Origin: Verrucomicrobiia bacterium
GTDB lineage: Bacteria > Zixibacteria > MSB-5A5 > DSPP01
DNA: 64,000 bases
Direction of reading: 5' to 3'
Assembly (NCBI GenBank): GCA_035574275.1
Contig: DATLYY010000042.1
Coordinates: forward strand, 1 to 64,000
In this document: positions 33,857 to 45,126 of the stretch, piece by piece
Numbering within the stretch: position 1 is the first letter of the stretch
Layout of the letters: each line of letters starts with the position of its first letter
The notes under the pieces: generated by a model
The model's input: the letters and a program-made list of their open reading frames with translations, nothing else
Told to the model about the DNA's origin: nothing
The model's database searches: none
Position numbers and translations under genes: made by a program

Positions 33857-35155
33857 ATGGCGGAGCGGATTCTTTTCAAGCATATCGACAACCCAAAACA
33901 GTACCAAGTGGAGACCTACGTCCAAAACGGCGGGTATTCCGCCTTGAAGCTGGCATTGAAGGAAATAAAGCCGGCGGAATTGATTGAGATGGTCAAAAAA
34001 TCCGGCCTGCGCGGACGAGGGGGGGCGGGGTTTCCGACCGGGCTTAAATGGAGCTTCGTTCCGAAGGATTCCCCCAAGCCGAAATATCTGTGCGTAAACG
34101 CGGACGAAAGCGAGCCGGGGACTTTCAAGGACCGACAGTTGATGGAATACGATCCGCATCAGGTTTTGGAAGGAGTGATTCTTTCAAGTTACGCCATCGG
34201 CTGCCACCATGCGTATTTCTACATCCGGGGGGAATTCGGCTTCGGCTACAAACGGATGGCGCAGGCGGTGGAGGAGGCCTATCAGAAGGGTTATTTGGGA
34301 AAGAACATTCTCGGTTCAGGGTTCGATTTGGACGTGACGATTGTGCGGGGCGGCGGAGCGTACATTTGCGGCGAGGAGACGGGGCTTATCGAATCGCTGG
34401 AAGGGAAGCGGGCGATGCCGCGGGTCAAACCGCCGTTTCCGGCGGTTTCTGGTCTTTATAATTGCCCCACAGTGGTCAACAACGTGGAGACCCTGGCCTG
34501 CGTGCCGCACATCGTCAACCGGGGAGCGGAATGGTTTGCCTCCATCGGCCCGGCCAAAAGCCCGGGCACCAAAATCGTCTGCCTCTCCGGCCACGTGAAC
34601 AAGCCGGGGAATTACGAGCTGGAGATGGGAACGCCGCTTCGCGAATTGATTTACACCCACGGCGGCGGGATTTTGGGAGGACGGAGGCTGAAGGCCGCGA
34701 TTCCGGGGGGCTCGTCCGTGCCGATTTTGACCGGAAAACAGATCGACGTGAAACTGGATTTTGACTCGGTGGCGGCGGCTGGCTCCCTTTTGGGCTGCGC
34801 GGCGGTGATCGTGATGGACGAACGGACCTGCATGGTCTGGATGGCCGAGCGCCTTTCCGAGTTTTACGAGCACGAGTCCTGCGGCAAATGCACTCCCTGC
34901 CGGGAGGGAACGTTCTGGCTGGTCGAAATACTTTCCCGCATCGAGGAAGGGCGCGGCACGATGCGTGATTTGGATTTGCTTTTGAACATCTGCGACAACA
35001 TCTCCTTCAAGACGGTTTGCGCCCTGGCGGACGGCGCCGCCGCGCCGGTGGTTTCGGCCATCCAGCATTTCAAGGACGAATTTGTGGCGCACATCGAAGA
35101 GAAACGGTGCCCCTTACCGCACCGGGCGTTCGATTTCGACGGGTTTGTGAATTAG
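33857..35155 (+). CDS. nuoF: NADH-quinone oxidoreductase subunit F
   Basis: 432 residues. Binds NADH and FMN and carries cluster N3. GRGGAGFPTGLKW (FMN/NADH glycine loop), NADESEPGTFKDR, GAYICGEETGLIESLEG, and the [4Fe-4S] motif ESCGKCTPCREG with the distant Cys in LNICDNISFKTVCALADGAAAP. It starts one base after the nuoE stop codon. Confidence 0.97.
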   Translation: MAERILFKHIDNPKQYQVETYVQNGGYSALKLALKEIKPAELIEMVKKSGLRGRGGAGFPTGLKWSFVPKDSPKPKYLCVNADESEPGTFKDRQLMEYDPHQVLEGVILSSYAIGCHHAYFYIRGEFGFGYKRMAQAVEEAYQKGYLGKNILGSGFDLDVTIVRGGGAYICGEETGLIESLEGKRAMPRVKPPFPAVSGLYNCPTVVNNVETLACVPHIVNRGAEWFASIGPAKSPGTKIVCLSGHVNKPGNYELEMGTPLRELIYTHGGGILGGRRLKAAIPGGSSVPILTGKQIDVKLDFDSVAAAGSLLGCAAVIVMDERTCMVWMAERLSEFYEHESCGKCTPCREGTFWLVEILSRIEEGRGTMRDLDLLLNICDNISFKTVCALADGAAAPVVSAIQHFKDEFVAHIEEKRCPLPHRAFDFDGFVN

Positions 35156-35164
35156 AGAGTGAAG

Positions 35165-37744
35165 ATGCATATCACGGTTGAAGGAAAAAAAGTAGAGTTT
35201 TTGCCGGGACAGACGATTCTGGAAGCAGCCCTGGCGGCGGGATTCAAAATCCCGACCTACTGCTGGCATCCAAAACTGGACCCCGTGGGGGCCTGCCGGA
35301 TATGCTTTGTTGAACTTGAAAAATCCCCCAAGTTAGTCGTTTCCTGCTCCACCCCCGCGGTGGAGGGGCAGGTGGTCTGGATTGATTCCGAAAAAGCGAA
35401 AAAAGGACGGGCCGGGGTGACCGAATTTCTGCTCATCAACCATCCGCTCGACTGCCCGACCTGCGACAAGGGAGGGGAGTGCGAACTGCAGGATATCTCC
35501 TGGAAAAACGGCGGGGATGCCAGCCGGTTCGAGGAGCAAAAGTACCGTTTCATCGTGGATCGCAACTCGACGTTTGACGATTTATCCATCGGGCCGATGA
35601 TTGTGCGGAATCAAAACCGCTGTATCCACTGCTACAAATGCGTGCGCTTCAACAAAGAGATTGCTGGAGAGGGGGATTTGGGGGCCTTTCAGCGCGGCTA
35701 TCATACCGAAATCAATTCCATCGGGCCGGAGGGGATTGCCAACGAATACGCCGGAAACACGGTGGAAATTTGTCCGGTCGGGGCGCTCACGGCCAAGGAC
35801 TGGCGCTACAAAATCCGGGTCTGGCTGACGCAGAAAACACCCTCCGTCTGCAACCAGTGTTCGGACGGCTGCAACACGATGCTCTGGACTTCCGCTCAAA
35901 ATTTATACCGTATCACCTCCCGGCGGAACGACGCCGTGGACGAAGGGTGGATTTGCAACAAGGGGCGGTACAACTACCAGCTCGTCAACCACCCGGAGCG
36001 GCTGAAGAGGCCCTTGATTAAAAGGAGCGGAAAATTTGAAGAGGCCAGCTGGGATGAGGCGCTCGACTTTGCCGCCGGGCAGTTGGCCAAAATCCGGGAT
36101 GAGATGGGAGCGGATTTAATTGCCGGCATTACATCTCCCGTGCTGTCCAACGAAGACAACTACATTTTCCAGCGGTTCTTCCGGCAGGTTATCGGCACCA
36201 ACAACATTGATTTTCGGGTGCGGTTCGGGAAAAACGCGCCGCCTTCCGAACTTTTCCGGGACGCCGTACGCATCCGGATGGAAGAGATCGAAAAAGCCAA
36301 AGCGGTTCTGGTTTTGGGGATGGACCCGAACCGGGAGCACCCGATTTTGAATTTGCGGCTGCACAAGGCGAAAGCCCGCAATGGGACGGGGTTGTTTGTT
36401 GCTAACTCTCGCGGAGTCAAGCTCGGAGATTGGGCGGGCAGAAAGGCGGTTTACAAGCCGGGGATGGAACTTGGTTTCTTAAATTCGCTTTTGGCTGTAT
36501 TACTGAACGACAAAGTTTTGAAAGACATATCCAAGGAAACCGCCGGTTTGGCGAAAAAACTTGCTGACTGGTTGCCGGAAAAAACCAAAGAACAAACGGG
36601 CGTTGACGCTACGCAAGTAAAAGCGTGGGCGAAGAGCTGGGCGGCTGCAGGCGAACTCACCATTTTTCTGGGACGGGAAATTGCTTTACATCCGCAGCGG
36701 GAGGAGATTCTAAAAACGTGCCGGTTACTCTCCCATTTGATAAACGGCGCCGATGGGGCCGCCAAAAAAGTCAGCCTGCTCTTTGAAGAGGGAAACACGC
36801 AAGGGACGGCGGATGTCGGCTGTCTGCCGGACGTTCTGCCCGGATACCGCAAGGTCGGAGACAAGACGGGAGATTTTAACGACAAATGGGGGGAGGTTGC
36901 GCTGCCCGAAAAGGCGGGACGGGACGTTTTTGGGATGCTTTCCGCCGCACGAGAGCGTAAGCTTTCGGCCCTCGTGGTGATGGGACAGGATGTTCTCTTC
37001 TCTTTCCCGGACTATCACTTTGCGCGGGAGGCGATGGAGGCGACCGGCTTTATCGTTGTTATCGACCAGTTTATGACCCAGACCGCCAAGCTGGGGCACG
37101 TGGTTTTTCCCGCGGCGGCATACGTCGAAAAGGAAGGAACTTATACCAATTGGGAGCGGCGGGTGCAGCGCTTCCAGCGGGCCTACCGCCCGCTGGGGGA
37201 AGCACGGCCGGAGTGGCAAATTCTGGCCGATTTGGCCGACCGGATGGGGCGGCCATTTGCGCTCCATTCCCCACAAGGAGTTTTTAATGAACTTGCGCAC
37301 ATGATTCAGAGTTATGCAGGGATTACCTACGCCGATTTGGCGGGGGAGGGAAAAATTTGGGAAGGGAACGGCGCCAAGTCCGCCGCTTTCGAGGTTTTCA
37401 GCCCGAAGGAAATCGTCCCGGAAAAGAATTTTTCCATGCTTTTGGCGACCGGCAATTCGCTCCAACACTCCGGGATTCTGCATTTTCCGACCGAAAACCA
37501 GCAGCGCATCGAGCCGGAGCCGTATTTGGAGGTGAACACCGATGAACTTTTGAAAATGAAAAAATACAAGGGGGACCGGGTCAAAATCGTTTCATCCCTT
37601 GGCGAGATTGAAGCGCGCGTGCGGCCGTCGGAGCTTCTGCCCCCGAACGTGGTTTTTTTGCCGGAGAATTTTCCGCAGGCGCAGTTGAACAAATTGATGA
37701 AATGGGACAGACCGTATTTGTGGGTGAGATTGGAAAATGCTTGA
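35165..37744 (+). CDS. nuoG: NADH-quinone oxidoreductase subunit G
   Basis: About 859 residues, the large electron-transfer subunit. N-terminal [2Fe-2S] domain (CWHPKLDPVGACRICFVE, VVSC), NADH-G domain with HPLDCPTCDKGGECELQD, two [4Fe-4S] sites (RCIHCYKCVRF, VEICPVGALT), then a molybdopterin-oxidoreductase-like region starting VCNQCSDGCNT, which may carry cluster N7 (Cxx C xxx C). ATG 35165 gives the usual MHITVEGKKVEF start; GTG 35159 would add two residues. The end overlaps nuoH by eight bases. Confidence 0.95.
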   Translation: MHITVEGKKVEFLPGQTILEAALAAGFKIPTYCWHPKLDPVGACRICFVELEKSPKLVVSCSTPAVEGQVVWIDSEKAKKGRAGVTEFLLINHPLDCPTCDKGGECELQDISWKNGGDASRFEEQKYRFIVDRNSTFDDLSIGPMIVRNQNRCIHCYKCVRFNKEIAGEGDLGAFQRGYHTEINSIGPEGIANEYAGNTVEICPVGALTAKDWRYKIRVWLTQKTPSVCNQCSDGCNTMLWTSAQNLYRITSRRNDAVDEGWICNKGRYNYQLVNHPERLKRPLIKRSGKFEEASWDEALDFAAGQLAKIRDEMGADLIAGITSPVLSNEDNYIFQRFFRQVIGTNNIDFRVRFGKNAPPSELFRDAVRIRMEEIEKAKAVLVLGMDPNREHPILNLRLHKAKARNGTGLFVANSRGVKLGDWAGRKAVYKPGMELGFLNSLLAVLLNDKVLKDISKETAGLAKKLADWLPEKTKEQTGVDATQVKAWAKSWAAAGELTIFLGREIALHPQREEILKTCRLLSHLINGADGAAKKVSLLFEEGNTQGTADVGCLPDVLPGYRKVGDKTGDFNDKWGEVALPEKAGRDVFGMLSAARERKLSALVVMGQDVLFSFPDYHFAREAMEATGFIVVIDQFMTQTAKLGHVVFPAAAYVEKEGTYTNWERRVQRFQRAYRPLGEARPEWQILADLADRMGRPFALHSPQGVFNELAHMIQSYAGITYADLAGEGKIWEGNGAKSAAFEVFSPKEIVPEKNFSMLLATGNSLQHSGILHFPTENQQRIEPEPYLEVNTDELLKMKKYKGDRVKIVSSLGEIEARVRPSELLPPNVVFLPENFPQAQLNKLMKWDRPYLWVRLENA

Positions 37745-38720
37745 GCAGGCGATAATAGCGGTAATCAAAGTCGCCGTGGTACTCTGGGCGATACTTACGG
37801 CCTGCGCCTATATCGTCTGGCTGGAGCGGAAGCTGGTGGCGCGGATGCAGGTGCGGCTGGGGCCGACACGGGTGGGGCCTTTCGGGCTCCTGCAGCCCTT
37901 GGCGGATGCCATCAAGCTTTTCACCAAGGAGGAAATCATCGTGGAACAAGCGGAGAAGTGGCTCTATATCGCCGCGCCCTTGATTGCCTTCATCCCGGCC
38001 TTTATCACCTTTGCGGTTATCCCCTTCGGCGACACGGTAACGCTTTTCGGCCGGCAGATCGACCTTCTGATTTCGGATTTCAACGTAGGCCTTTTGTACA
38101 TCCTCGGCGTCACCTCCCTCGGCGTCTATGGCATCGTTCTGGCCGGGTGGTCCTCCAACAGCAAGTACTCCCTTTTGGGGGCCTTGCGCTCGGCGGCCCA
38201 GATGATTTCGTACGAGATTTCGCTCGGGCTTTCCGTGATCGGGGTTCTGCTTTTGACCGGCAGCTTGAGCTTGGTTGACATTGTGAAAGCACAGGGGTCG
38301 GTCAGTGACTGGTTCATCTGGAAACAGCCGGTCGGGTTTTTGTTGTACTTGATTTCGGCCTTTGCCGAGACGAACCGGACGCCGTTCGATTTGCCGGAGG
38401 CGGAGACCGAACTGGTGGCCGGATACTTCACGGAGTACTCCTCGATGAAATTTGCGATGTTCACCATTGCCGAGTACGCCAATATGGTCACCGTTTCGGC
38501 CCTGGCCACTACCCTCTTTTTGGGGGGTTGGCAGGGGCCGTTTCTGCCGCCGGTGGTTTGGTTTATGCTGAAAGTGATGTTTTTCATTTTCCTGTATATC
38601 TGGGTGCGGGCGACCTTGCCCCGTTTTCGTTATGATCAACTGATGCGCTTCGGCTGGCTCGTGCTTCTGCCTGCCGGGCTGGTAAATGTTCTGGTCACCG
38701 CCTTGGCGGTGGCCTTGTAA
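37737..38720 (+). CDS. nuoH: NADH-quinone oxidoreductase subunit H
   Basis: 327 residues, eight membrane helices, joins the membrane and hydrophilic arms. Conserved [32 protein letters not shown] and [30 protein letters not shown] (quinone-channel loop). Overlaps nuoG by eight bases. Confidence 0.97.
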   Translation: MLEQAIIAVIKVAVVLWAILTACAYIVWLERKLVARMQVRLGPTRVGPFGLLQPLADAIKLFTKEEIIVEQAEKWLYIAAPLIAFIPAFITFAVIPFGDTVTLFGRQIDLLISDFNVGLLYILGVTSLGVYGIVLAGWSSNSKYSLLGALRSAAQMISYEISLGLSVIGVLLLTGSLSLVDIVKAQGSVSDWFIWKQPVGFLLYLISAFAETNRTPFDLPEAETELVAGYFTEYSSMKFAMFTIAEYANMVTVSALATTLFLGGWQGPFLPPVVWFMLKVMFFIFLYIWVRATLPRFRYDQLMRFGWLVLLPAGLVNVLVTALAVAL

Positions 38721-38729
38721 AGGAGTTGG

Positions 38730-39221
38730 ATGGTAGATAAAACCAAAGTTTCCGTCTGGGAGATTCCCTTGGCGATCTTGAAGGGATTTTATACCACCTT
38801 CAAGCATCTTTTCCGCAAGCCAATCACCATCGAGTATCCGGAAAAAATCAGGCCGGCGATGTATCCCCGCTACCGCGGATTGCATTTTCTGGAGCGGTAC
38901 GAGGACGGTACGGAGCGCTGCGTTTCCTGCGGGCTGTGCGCGGCGGCCTGCCCGGCGGACGCCATTTACATGGAGCCGGCGGAGAACGAAAAAGGGGAGC
39001 GGTACGCCAAGGTGTACGAAATCAACGAACTGCGCTGCATTTTCTGTGGTTTCTGCGAGGAGGCCTGTCCGGAGGAGGCCATCTTTTTGGGGAAGGAGTT
39101 TGAATTCTCCGCCGACCACCGGGACAAGTTTATCTACACCAAGGAGGATTTGCTGGTACCCTGGCCGCGCAAAAAACCGTCCGAGGTGGAGTTTAAACGC
39201 AAAAACCGGAGAGTTTTCTGA
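38730..39221 (+). CDS. nuoI: NADH-quinone oxidoreductase subunit I
   Basis: 163 residues with two [4Fe-4S] clusters (N6a, N6b): CVSCGLCAAACPADAI and CIFCGFCEEACPEEAI. It starts nine bases after nuoH behind AAAGGAG; its stop shares a base with the nuoJ start (TGATG). Confidence 0.97.
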   Translation: MVDKTKVSVWEIPLAILKGFYTTFKHLFRKPITIEYPEKIRPAMYPRYRGLHFLERYEDGTERCVSCGLCAAACPADAIYMEPAENEKGERYAKVYEINELRCIFCGFCEEACPEEAIFLGKEFEFSADHRDKFIYTKEDLLVPWPRKKPSEVEFKRKNRRVF

Positions 39222-39748
39222 TGGAAATGGTGGTTTTTCTGGGAGCGGGGTTCGTGGCGCTCGTTTCCGCCATTCTGGTCTTCACCCAGAAAAATCCGGT
39301 CGCCTCAGTCGTGTTTCTTATCGTCACTTTGGCCGCGCAGGCGGTTTTGTTTCTTCTTTTGAACGCGCCGTTCGTGGCTGCCCTGCAAATCATCGTCTAT
39401 GCCGGGGCGATTATGGTTCTGTTTCTTTTTGTTGTAATGCTTCTGAATTTGGGGCGGGACGAGTTCGGGCCGGAGAAGCGGAAATTCATCCGCCCCTTGG
39501 CCATCGTCTTTGCGCTCGTTTTGATTCTGGAAGTTTTGGCCATTTTCAAAACCGGCTTGGCCGATAGCGCCCGCCTGGCTTACCATCCCGATTTCGTCGG
39601 CGATTTTGGCACGGTGGCGGGGGTGGGGCTTTTGCTTTTCACCCGTTACCTGTATCCCTTCGAAATCACCTCCGTATTGCTTCTGGCGGCCTTGGTGGGC
39701 ACGGTAATTCTGGCCAAAAAACTGCCGGGCCGGAAAGGGGAGCTGTAA
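39221..39748 (+). CDS. nuoJ: NADH-quinone oxidoreductase subunit J
   Basis: 175 residues, five membrane helices. Typical [65 protein letters not shown]. The stop overlaps the nuoK start by one base. Confidence 0.95.
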   Translation: MEMVVFLGAGFVALVSAILVFTQKNPVASVVFLIVTLAAQAVLFLLLNAPFVAALQIIVYAGAIMVLFLFVVMLLNLGRDEFGPEKRKFIRPLAIVFALVLILEVLAIFKTGLADSARLAYHPDFVGDFGTVAGVGLLLFTRYLYPFEITSVLLLAALVGTVILAKKLPGRKGEL

Positions 39749-40056
39749 TGGCAACGGTGCCTCTCGACTGGTATCTGATTTTGGCGGCATTGCTTTTCGC
39801 CATCGGCACGGTGGGGGTTTTGGTTTCGCGCAACGCCATCGTGATTTTCATGGCGATTGAACTAATGCTGAACGCCGTCAATCTGACTTTGGTGGCGTTT
39901 TCGCACTTTCTGGGGAAAAACGACGGGCAGGTGATGGTGTTTTTGGTGATGACCGTGGCGGCGGCGGAGGCGGCCGTGGGGCTGGCGATTATCCTGAACA
40001 TCTTCCGCACGCGGGAATCGGTGAACATTGACGACATCAATTTGATGAAATGGTAG
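39748..40056 (+). CDS. nuoK: NADH-quinone oxidoreductase subunit K
   Basis: 102 residues, three helices. The conserved glutamates of helix 2 and 3 are present in [17 protein letters not shown] and [15 protein letters not shown]. Overlaps nuoL by seven bases. Confidence 0.96.
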   Translation: MATVPLDWYLILAALLFAIGTVGVLVSRNAIVIFMAIELMLNAVNLTLVAFSHFLGKNDGQVMVFLVMTVAAAEAAVGLAIILNIFRTRESVNIDDINLMKW

Positions 40057-41966
40057 AACAACTGGTTCCTTTGATACCGCTTTTGCCCCTTTTGGGCTTC
40101 CTCGTCATTGGTTTGGGCGGGAAGCGGCTGCCCAAAGCGGCGGTCTCGATTATCGGGCCCGGTGTTGTTGCCGCTTCGTTCCTTTTGGCCGTAACTATAT
40201 TCTTCCAGCTTTTTTCTCTTCCACCTTCGGGAAGAAACATCGTCGCCAAGGTTTTTTCCTGGATGGTGGCCGGGAATTTTTCCGTGGACATCGCCTTTCT
40301 TATAGACCCGCTTTCGATGGTGATGACTTTGGTGGTCACAGGCGTCGGGTTCTTGATTCACGTTTACTCCGTCGGCTATATGGGGCACGACCCCGGCTAC
40401 CGGCGGTATTTCGCTTATCTGAACCTTTTCACTTTCTCGATGCTCTGTCTGGTTTTGGGGTCCAATTTCCTTGTGATGTACCTCGGCTGGGAGGGGGTGG
40501 GGCTTTGCTCGTATCTTTTGATCGGGTTCTGGTACGAGAAAAAAAGCGCCTCGGATGCCGGCAAAAAGGCGTTCATCGTCAACCGGGTGGGGGATTTTGG
40601 TTTCGCCCTCGGCGTGATGCTGATATTCAGCACTTTCGGCACGCTCGATTTTGGCGGGGTTTTTTCGCAGGCATCCTCGCTTTCTTCCGAGGGAGGTAGG
40701 AATTTGGCCACGGCGATTACACTTCTACTTTTCCTGGGGGCTACCGGCAAATCGGCTCAGATTCCACTTTACACCTGGCTTCCCGACGCGATGGAGGGGC
40801 CGACGCCTGTTTCGGCCTTGATCCATGCCGCCACGATGGTCACGGCGGGCGTTTATATGGTGGCGCGTTGCCACGCCCTTTTCATTTTAGCACCATTCAC
40901 GCTGGCCATAGTCGCCGTCGTCGGCGCGTTGACGGCAATAATGGCAGCCTCCATTGGATTGGTGCAAAACGACATCAAGCGGGTTTTGGCCTATTCCACC
41001 ATCAGCCAGCTGGGGTACATGTTTCTGGCGTGCGGGGTGGGGGCTTTTTCCGCTGGGATTTTCCATCTGGTCACACACGCCTTTTTCAAGGCCCTGCTTT
41101 TCCTCGGAGCCGGGTCGGTCATTCACGCCCTTTCCGGGGAGCAGGATTTGCGCAAAATGGGGGGGCTTCGAAAATATCTGCCGGTCACCTACGTCACCTT
41201 TCTCATCGCTACCTTGGCCATCTCCGGAGTACCTTTGCTTTCCGGCTTTTTCTCCAAGGACCAGATTCTATCGGCCGCTTTTTTCTCTCCGCACGGGGGG
41301 GGCTGGCTTTGGCTGTTGGGCATCGTCACCGCCTCAATGACCGCCTTCTATATGTTCCGGCTTTTCTTTTTGACCTTCTCCGGGCGCTGCCGGGCCTCCG
41401 AGGAGATGCAGCACCACATTCACGAGTCGCCCCACTCGATGACCGTACCGCTAATGATACTCGCGTTTCTTTCCATCATCGGCGGTTACATCGGCCTTCC
41501 GCACGCGATGGGGGGAGTTAACGCCATCGCCGGGTATTTAGCGCCGGTCTTTTCCGGCCTGCCGCATCATCCGGAGCCCTCGCTCGGGATGGAATATCTT
41601 TTGATGGCCACCTCGGTCATCGCTGCGGCACTGGGGATCAGTATCGCTTACTTTTTCTACATCCGGTCACCGCAGGCGGCGGAAAAACTGAAGAAAAATT
41701 TTATCTATACGCTTCTTTTGAACAAGTATTACGTGGATGAAATCTATCAGGCGCTCATCGTTTCCCCCACTGTGGCGGGCTCGCGCTGGGTGTGGCAGAA
41801 ATTTGATTTGGGAGTCATCGACGGGGCGGTGAACGGCTCGGCCAAGGTAGTGGAAAAGCTGGCGCGGGCGGGGCGGCAGTTGCAAACCGGCTACGTTCGA
41901 CAATATGCGATGGCCGTTGTTATGGGAGTGGTTCTGATTTTCGCCTACTTGGTCTGGTGGATGTGA
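40050..41966 (+). CDS. nuoL: NADH-quinone oxidoreductase subunit L (proton-pumping)
   Basis: 638 residues, Mrp-antiporter-like subunit at the end of the membrane arm. Landmarks: [18 protein letters not shown] (the helix-5 Glu), [74 protein letters not shown], and a long C-terminal lateral helix before the last segment. Nothing unusual seen. Confidence 0.97.
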   Translation: MVEQLVPLIPLLPLLGFLVIGLGGKRLPKAAVSIIGPGVVAASFLLAVTIFFQLFSLPPSGRNIVAKVFSWMVAGNFSVDIAFLIDPLSMVMTLVVTGVGFLIHVYSVGYMGHDPGYRRYFAYLNLFTFSMLCLVLGSNFLVMYLGWEGVGLCSYLLIGFWYEKKSASDAGKKAFIVNRVGDFGFALGVMLIFSTFGTLDFGGVFSQASSLSSEGGRNLATAITLLLFLGATGKSAQIPLYTWLPDAMEGPTPVSALIHAATMVTAGVYMVARCHALFILAPFTLAIVAVVGALTAIMAASIGLVQNDIKRVLAYSTISQLGYMFLACGVGAFSAGIFHLVTHAFFKALLFLGAGSVIHALSGEQDLRKMGGLRKYLPVTYVTFLIATLAISGVPLLSGFFSKDQILSAAFFSPHGGGWLWLLGIVTASMTAFYMFRLFFLTFSGRCRASEEMQHHIHESPHSMTVPLMILAFLSIIGGYIGLPHAMGGVNAIAGYLAPVFSGLPHHPEPSLGMEYLLMATSVIAAALGISIAYFFYIRSPQAAEKLKKNFIYTLLLNKYYVDEIYQALIVSPTVAGSRWVWQKFDLGVIDGAVNGSAKVVEKLARAGRQLQTGYVRQYAMAVVMGVVLIFAYLVWWM

Positions 41967-41986
41967 TGAAGAGGTTGGAAAATTAG

Positions 41987-43576
41987 ATGGATGCGCAGAT
42001 TTTAAGCTGGGTTGTTTTCATACCGTTGGCCGGCATCCCCATCCTTTTGCTTTTGCCCAAGGAACGCCCAGAGTTGGTCAAATGGACGGCCTTAGGTGTG
42101 GCCGGTGTCGATTTTTTGGTTTCGCTCTATTTGCCGGCCAATTTTGATTCCGCAAATCCGGGAATGCAGTTTCCCGTCGCGATTCCCTGGATTGAAAGCT
42201 TCGGCATTTATTACCGGTTAGGGCTGGACGGGATTTCGCTCTTTCTCGTTCTCTTGACGACTTTTCTCTCAATGCTGGCGATTTACTCCACGTTTTCGGC
42301 CATCCAAGAAAAAGTGAAGGGATTCTACATCTCCTTTCTGCTTTTGCAAACCGGAATGTTGGGCGTCTTTGTCGCGCTGGATGTTTTTCTTTTCTACGTT
42401 TTCTGGGAAGGGATGCTCATCCCGATGTATTTCCTCATTGGCATCTGGGGGGGGCCGCGAAAAATTTACGCCACCATCAAGTTTGTGCTTTTTACGATGT
42501 TCGGCTCCCTTTTGATGCTGGTGGCGATTTTGGCGCTCTATTTCCTTAACCGCTCGGCTACCGGGAATTACTCGTTCAACCTGTTCGATTACTACCAGCT
42601 CGCCCTGCCGCTCAATTTGCAAATCTGGCTCTTTTTGGCTTTTGCGCTCGCTTTTGCCATCAAAGTGCCGATGTTCCCGTTCCACACCTGGCTGCCGGAC
42701 GCGCATGTGGAGGCCCCCACGGCGGGGTCGGTCATTCTGGCCGGGGTTTTGCTGAAAATGGGAACCTACGGCTTTCTACGCTTCCTGTTTCCACTGTTCC
42801 CGAATGCCACCTTCCAGTTCATTCCGCTTTTAGCCGTTCTCTCCATAATTGGCATCATATACGGGGCTTTGATGGCGATGGTGCAGAAGGACGTCAAATC
42901 GCTGGTGGCCTTTTCCTCCGTTTCCCATCTCGGGTTCGTCACGCTCGGGCTCTTGGCGATGAATCTGCAGGGATGGCAGGGGGGAATGCTGCAGATGCTG
43001 AACCACGGCGTTTCAACCGGAGCCTTGTTTTTGCTTGTCGGGATGATTTACGAGCGGCGGCACACCCGGCTTATCGACGACTTCGGCGGACTTACCAAGG
43101 TGATGCCGGTATTTGCCGTATTCTTTATGATTATTACACTCTCTTCCATCGGGCTGCCGGGGACGAACGGCTTCGTCGGAGAATTTCTGATTCTTGTAGG
43201 CACCTTCCGCACCAACCCGGTCTGGGCGGCCTTCGCCACCACGGGCGTCATCCTTTCGGCGGTCTATATGCTCTGGATGTTCCAGCGGGTGATGTTTGGC
43301 GAAGTGAAAAACCCGGCCAATGCCGGACTTTCCGACCTTAACTGGCGGGAAAAGACGGTGCTCGTTCCGCTGATTGTGTTCGTTTTTTGGATCGGAATTT
43401 ATCCGAACACGTTTTTGAAAAATATGGAAGGCAGTTTGGAAAATCTGCTAAACCAGGTGAACCGGCGGGAGACGGTATTGCGCTCGCTGCCAAAGCAAAG
43501 CTGGTCGGAATTTATGGCGGGCGGCGCTTCCAGTCAGGCCAAAGCTGCCAATCTGCCGGCCAATAACGTTCCATAA
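41987..43576 (+). CDS. nuoM: NADH-quinone oxidoreductase subunit M (proton-pumping)
   Basis: 529 residues, about 14 helices. FYVFWEGMLIPMYFLIGIWGG contains the pumping Glu; FPFHTWLPDAHVEAPTAGSVILAGVLLKMGTYGFLRF and VQKDVKSLVAFSSVSHLGFV carry the conserved His/Lys. The C-terminal ~40 residues are Ala/Ser-rich and extra to many homologues. Confidence 0.97.
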   Translation: MDAQILSWVVFIPLAGIPILLLLPKERPELVKWTALGVAGVDFLVSLYLPANFDSANPGMQFPVAIPWIESFGIYYRLGLDGISLFLVLLTTFLSMLAIYSTFSAIQEKVKGFYISFLLLQTGMLGVFVALDVFLFYVFWEGMLIPMYFLIGIWGGPRKIYATIKFVLFTMFGSLLMLVAILALYFLNRSATGNYSFNLFDYYQLALPLNLQIWLFLAFALAFAIKVPMFPFHTWLPDAHVEAPTAGSVILAGVLLKMGTYGFLRFLFPLFPNATFQFIPLLAVLSIIGIIYGALMAMVQKDVKSLVAFSSVSHLGFVTLGLLAMNLQGWQGGMLQMLNHGVSTGALFLLVGMIYERRHTRLIDDFGGLTKVMPVFAVFFMIITLSSIGLPGTNGFVGEFLILVGTFRTNPVWAAFATTGVILSAVYMLWMFQRVMFGEVKNPANAGLSDLNWREKTVLVPLIVFVFWIGIYPNTFLKNMEGSLENLLNQVNRRETVLRSLPKQSWSEFMAGGASSQAKAANLPANNVP

Positions 43577-43578
43577 CG

Positions 43579-45039
43579 ATGGATATTTTCTCAATCATAG
43601 GAACGGTAAATTATTCGGCTTTCGCGCCGGAGTTGGTCATCTTGGGTTTTGCTCTTCTGGTGATGGTTCTGGAGCCGTTTCTGCCCGAACGGGCCAGGCA
43701 AATAAACTTCTACTTGACCGTGCTCGGCCTGATTGCCGCGGCGGGGGCATCGCTTTGGCTCTGGAACCGGGCCGGCGTGAACTTTGGCGGAATGGCCCTC
43801 TCCGACAATTTCGCCGTCTTTTTCCGCTTGGTTTTCCTTGCCGGGACGTTCTTGGTGATTCTGGCGTCCAAAAATTACCTTGCAGCAGAACGCTTTGCCA
43901 ACGGGGAATATTACTCCCTTCTGCTTTTCTCCACGCTCGGGATGATGTTCATGGCCGGGACTTTGGACTTGATGGTCATTTTCCTTGGGTTGGAGGTGAT
44001 GTCCATCCCGCTTTACATCTTGGCCGGTTTCCGCAAAACGGATGTCCGCTCCAACGAGGCGGGGATGAAGTATTTTTTAATCGGCGCCTTTGCCTCCAGT
44101 TTTTTTCTCTACGGCATCGCCCTTCTGTACGGCGCCACCGGCACCACCCATCTGCAGGAGATTTACAACCAGCTTCCGAACCTGCAGGGGCGCGGGGATT
44201 TTCTGATTTACGCCGGTGCGGCGCTTTTGACCGTGGGATTCGCCTTCAAAGTGGCCGCCGTTCCCTTTCACATGTGGGCGCCGGACGTGTATGAAGGGGC
44301 CCCCACGGCCATTACCGCTTTTATGTCCGCTGGGCCGAAGGCGGCCGGGTTCGCCGCTTTGCTGCGGGTCTTTGCCCTGTTTTTAGGAGATTATAGGGAG
44401 GCAATGGAGGCCGTTTTCTGGGTTTTGGCGGTTTTGACTATGACCGTGGGGAACGTTTTGGCGCTCGTCCAACCCAATATCAAGCGGATGCTGGCGTATT
44501 CCTCAATCGCGCACGCCGGATACATTTTGGTGGCTGTCGTCGCCGGCGGGCCGGACGGGGTCTCGGCCGCCCTGTTCTACCTTCTGGCTTACACGGTGAT
44601 GAATATCGGGACTTTTGCCGTCGTTTTGGCCGTGGAAGCCAAGGAGAGTTCCAACCAAATCGGCGACTACCGCGGCTTGGCCAATCGGCATCCGTATCTG
44701 GCGGCGGCGATGACGATTTTTATGCTCTCCTTGACCGGCATTCCGCCGACGGCGGGATTTATGGGCAAGCTGTACATCTTTTCCGCCGCCGTTTCGGCCA
44801 ACCAGATTCCTCTGGTCGTGATTGCCGTCTTAAATTCGCTCGTTTCGGTTTACTACTATTTGGGGGTGGTTGTGGCGATGTACATGCATCCTTCGCCCGC
44901 TTCCGAGAAAAATCAAAGTTTCTACACGGTGCCGCTTTTGGCCGTTATAATCCTTACGGTTTTGGGCACTCTACAGTTGGGAATTTTCCCACAGGCCCTG
45001 CTACAGGCCGCCAGCGATTCGCTGGTGGGGTTGTTCTAA
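43579..45039 (+). CDS. nuoN: NADH-quinone oxidoreductase subunit N (proton-pumping)
   Basis: 486 residues, last gene of the operon, two bases after nuoM. FLGLEVMSIPLYILAGF (Glu helix), FKVAAVPFHMWAPDVYEGAPTAITAFMSAGPKAAGFAAL, and VQPNIKRMLAYSSIAHAGYIL are diagnostic. Followed by a CCGGGTT palindrome. Confidence 0.97.
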   Translation: MDIFSIIGTVNYSAFAPELVILGFALLVMVLEPFLPERARQINFYLTVLGLIAAAGASLWLWNRAGVNFGGMALSDNFAVFFRLVFLAGTFLVILASKNYLAAERFANGEYYSLLLFSTLGMMFMAGTLDLMVIFLGLEVMSIPLYILAGFRKTDVRSNEAGMKYFLIGAFASSFFLYGIALLYGATGTTHLQEIYNQLPNLQGRGDFLIYAGAALLTVGFAFKVAAVPFHMWAPDVYEGAPTAITAFMSAGPKAAGFAALLRVFALFLGDYREAMEAVFWVLAVLTMTVGNVLALVQPNIKRMLAYSSIAHAGYILVAVVAGGPDGVSAALFYLLAYTVMNIGTFAVVLAVEAKESSNQIGDYRGLANRHPYLAAAMTIFMLSLTGIPPTAGFMGKLYIFSAAVSANQIPLVVIAVLNSLVSVYYYLGVVVAMYMHPSPASEKNQSFYTVPLLAVIILTVLGTLQLGIFPQALLQAASDSLVGLF

Positions 45040-45043
45040 GCGT

Positions 45044-45062
45044 GCCGGGTTGAAAACCCGGC
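45044..45062. repeat. Intergenic palindrome after nuoN
   Basis: GCCGGGTTGAAAACCCGGC, 8-bp stem with a 3-base loop, followed by CTGCAAAATTTCG. Possible member of the dispersed palindrome family and possible weak terminator. Confidence 0.6.
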
Positions 45063-45126
45063 CTGCAAAATTTCGATTTTTATCGGCGCTTGCCAAGTTT
45101 TTGGCTTTTTCATACTTTCATTCTCA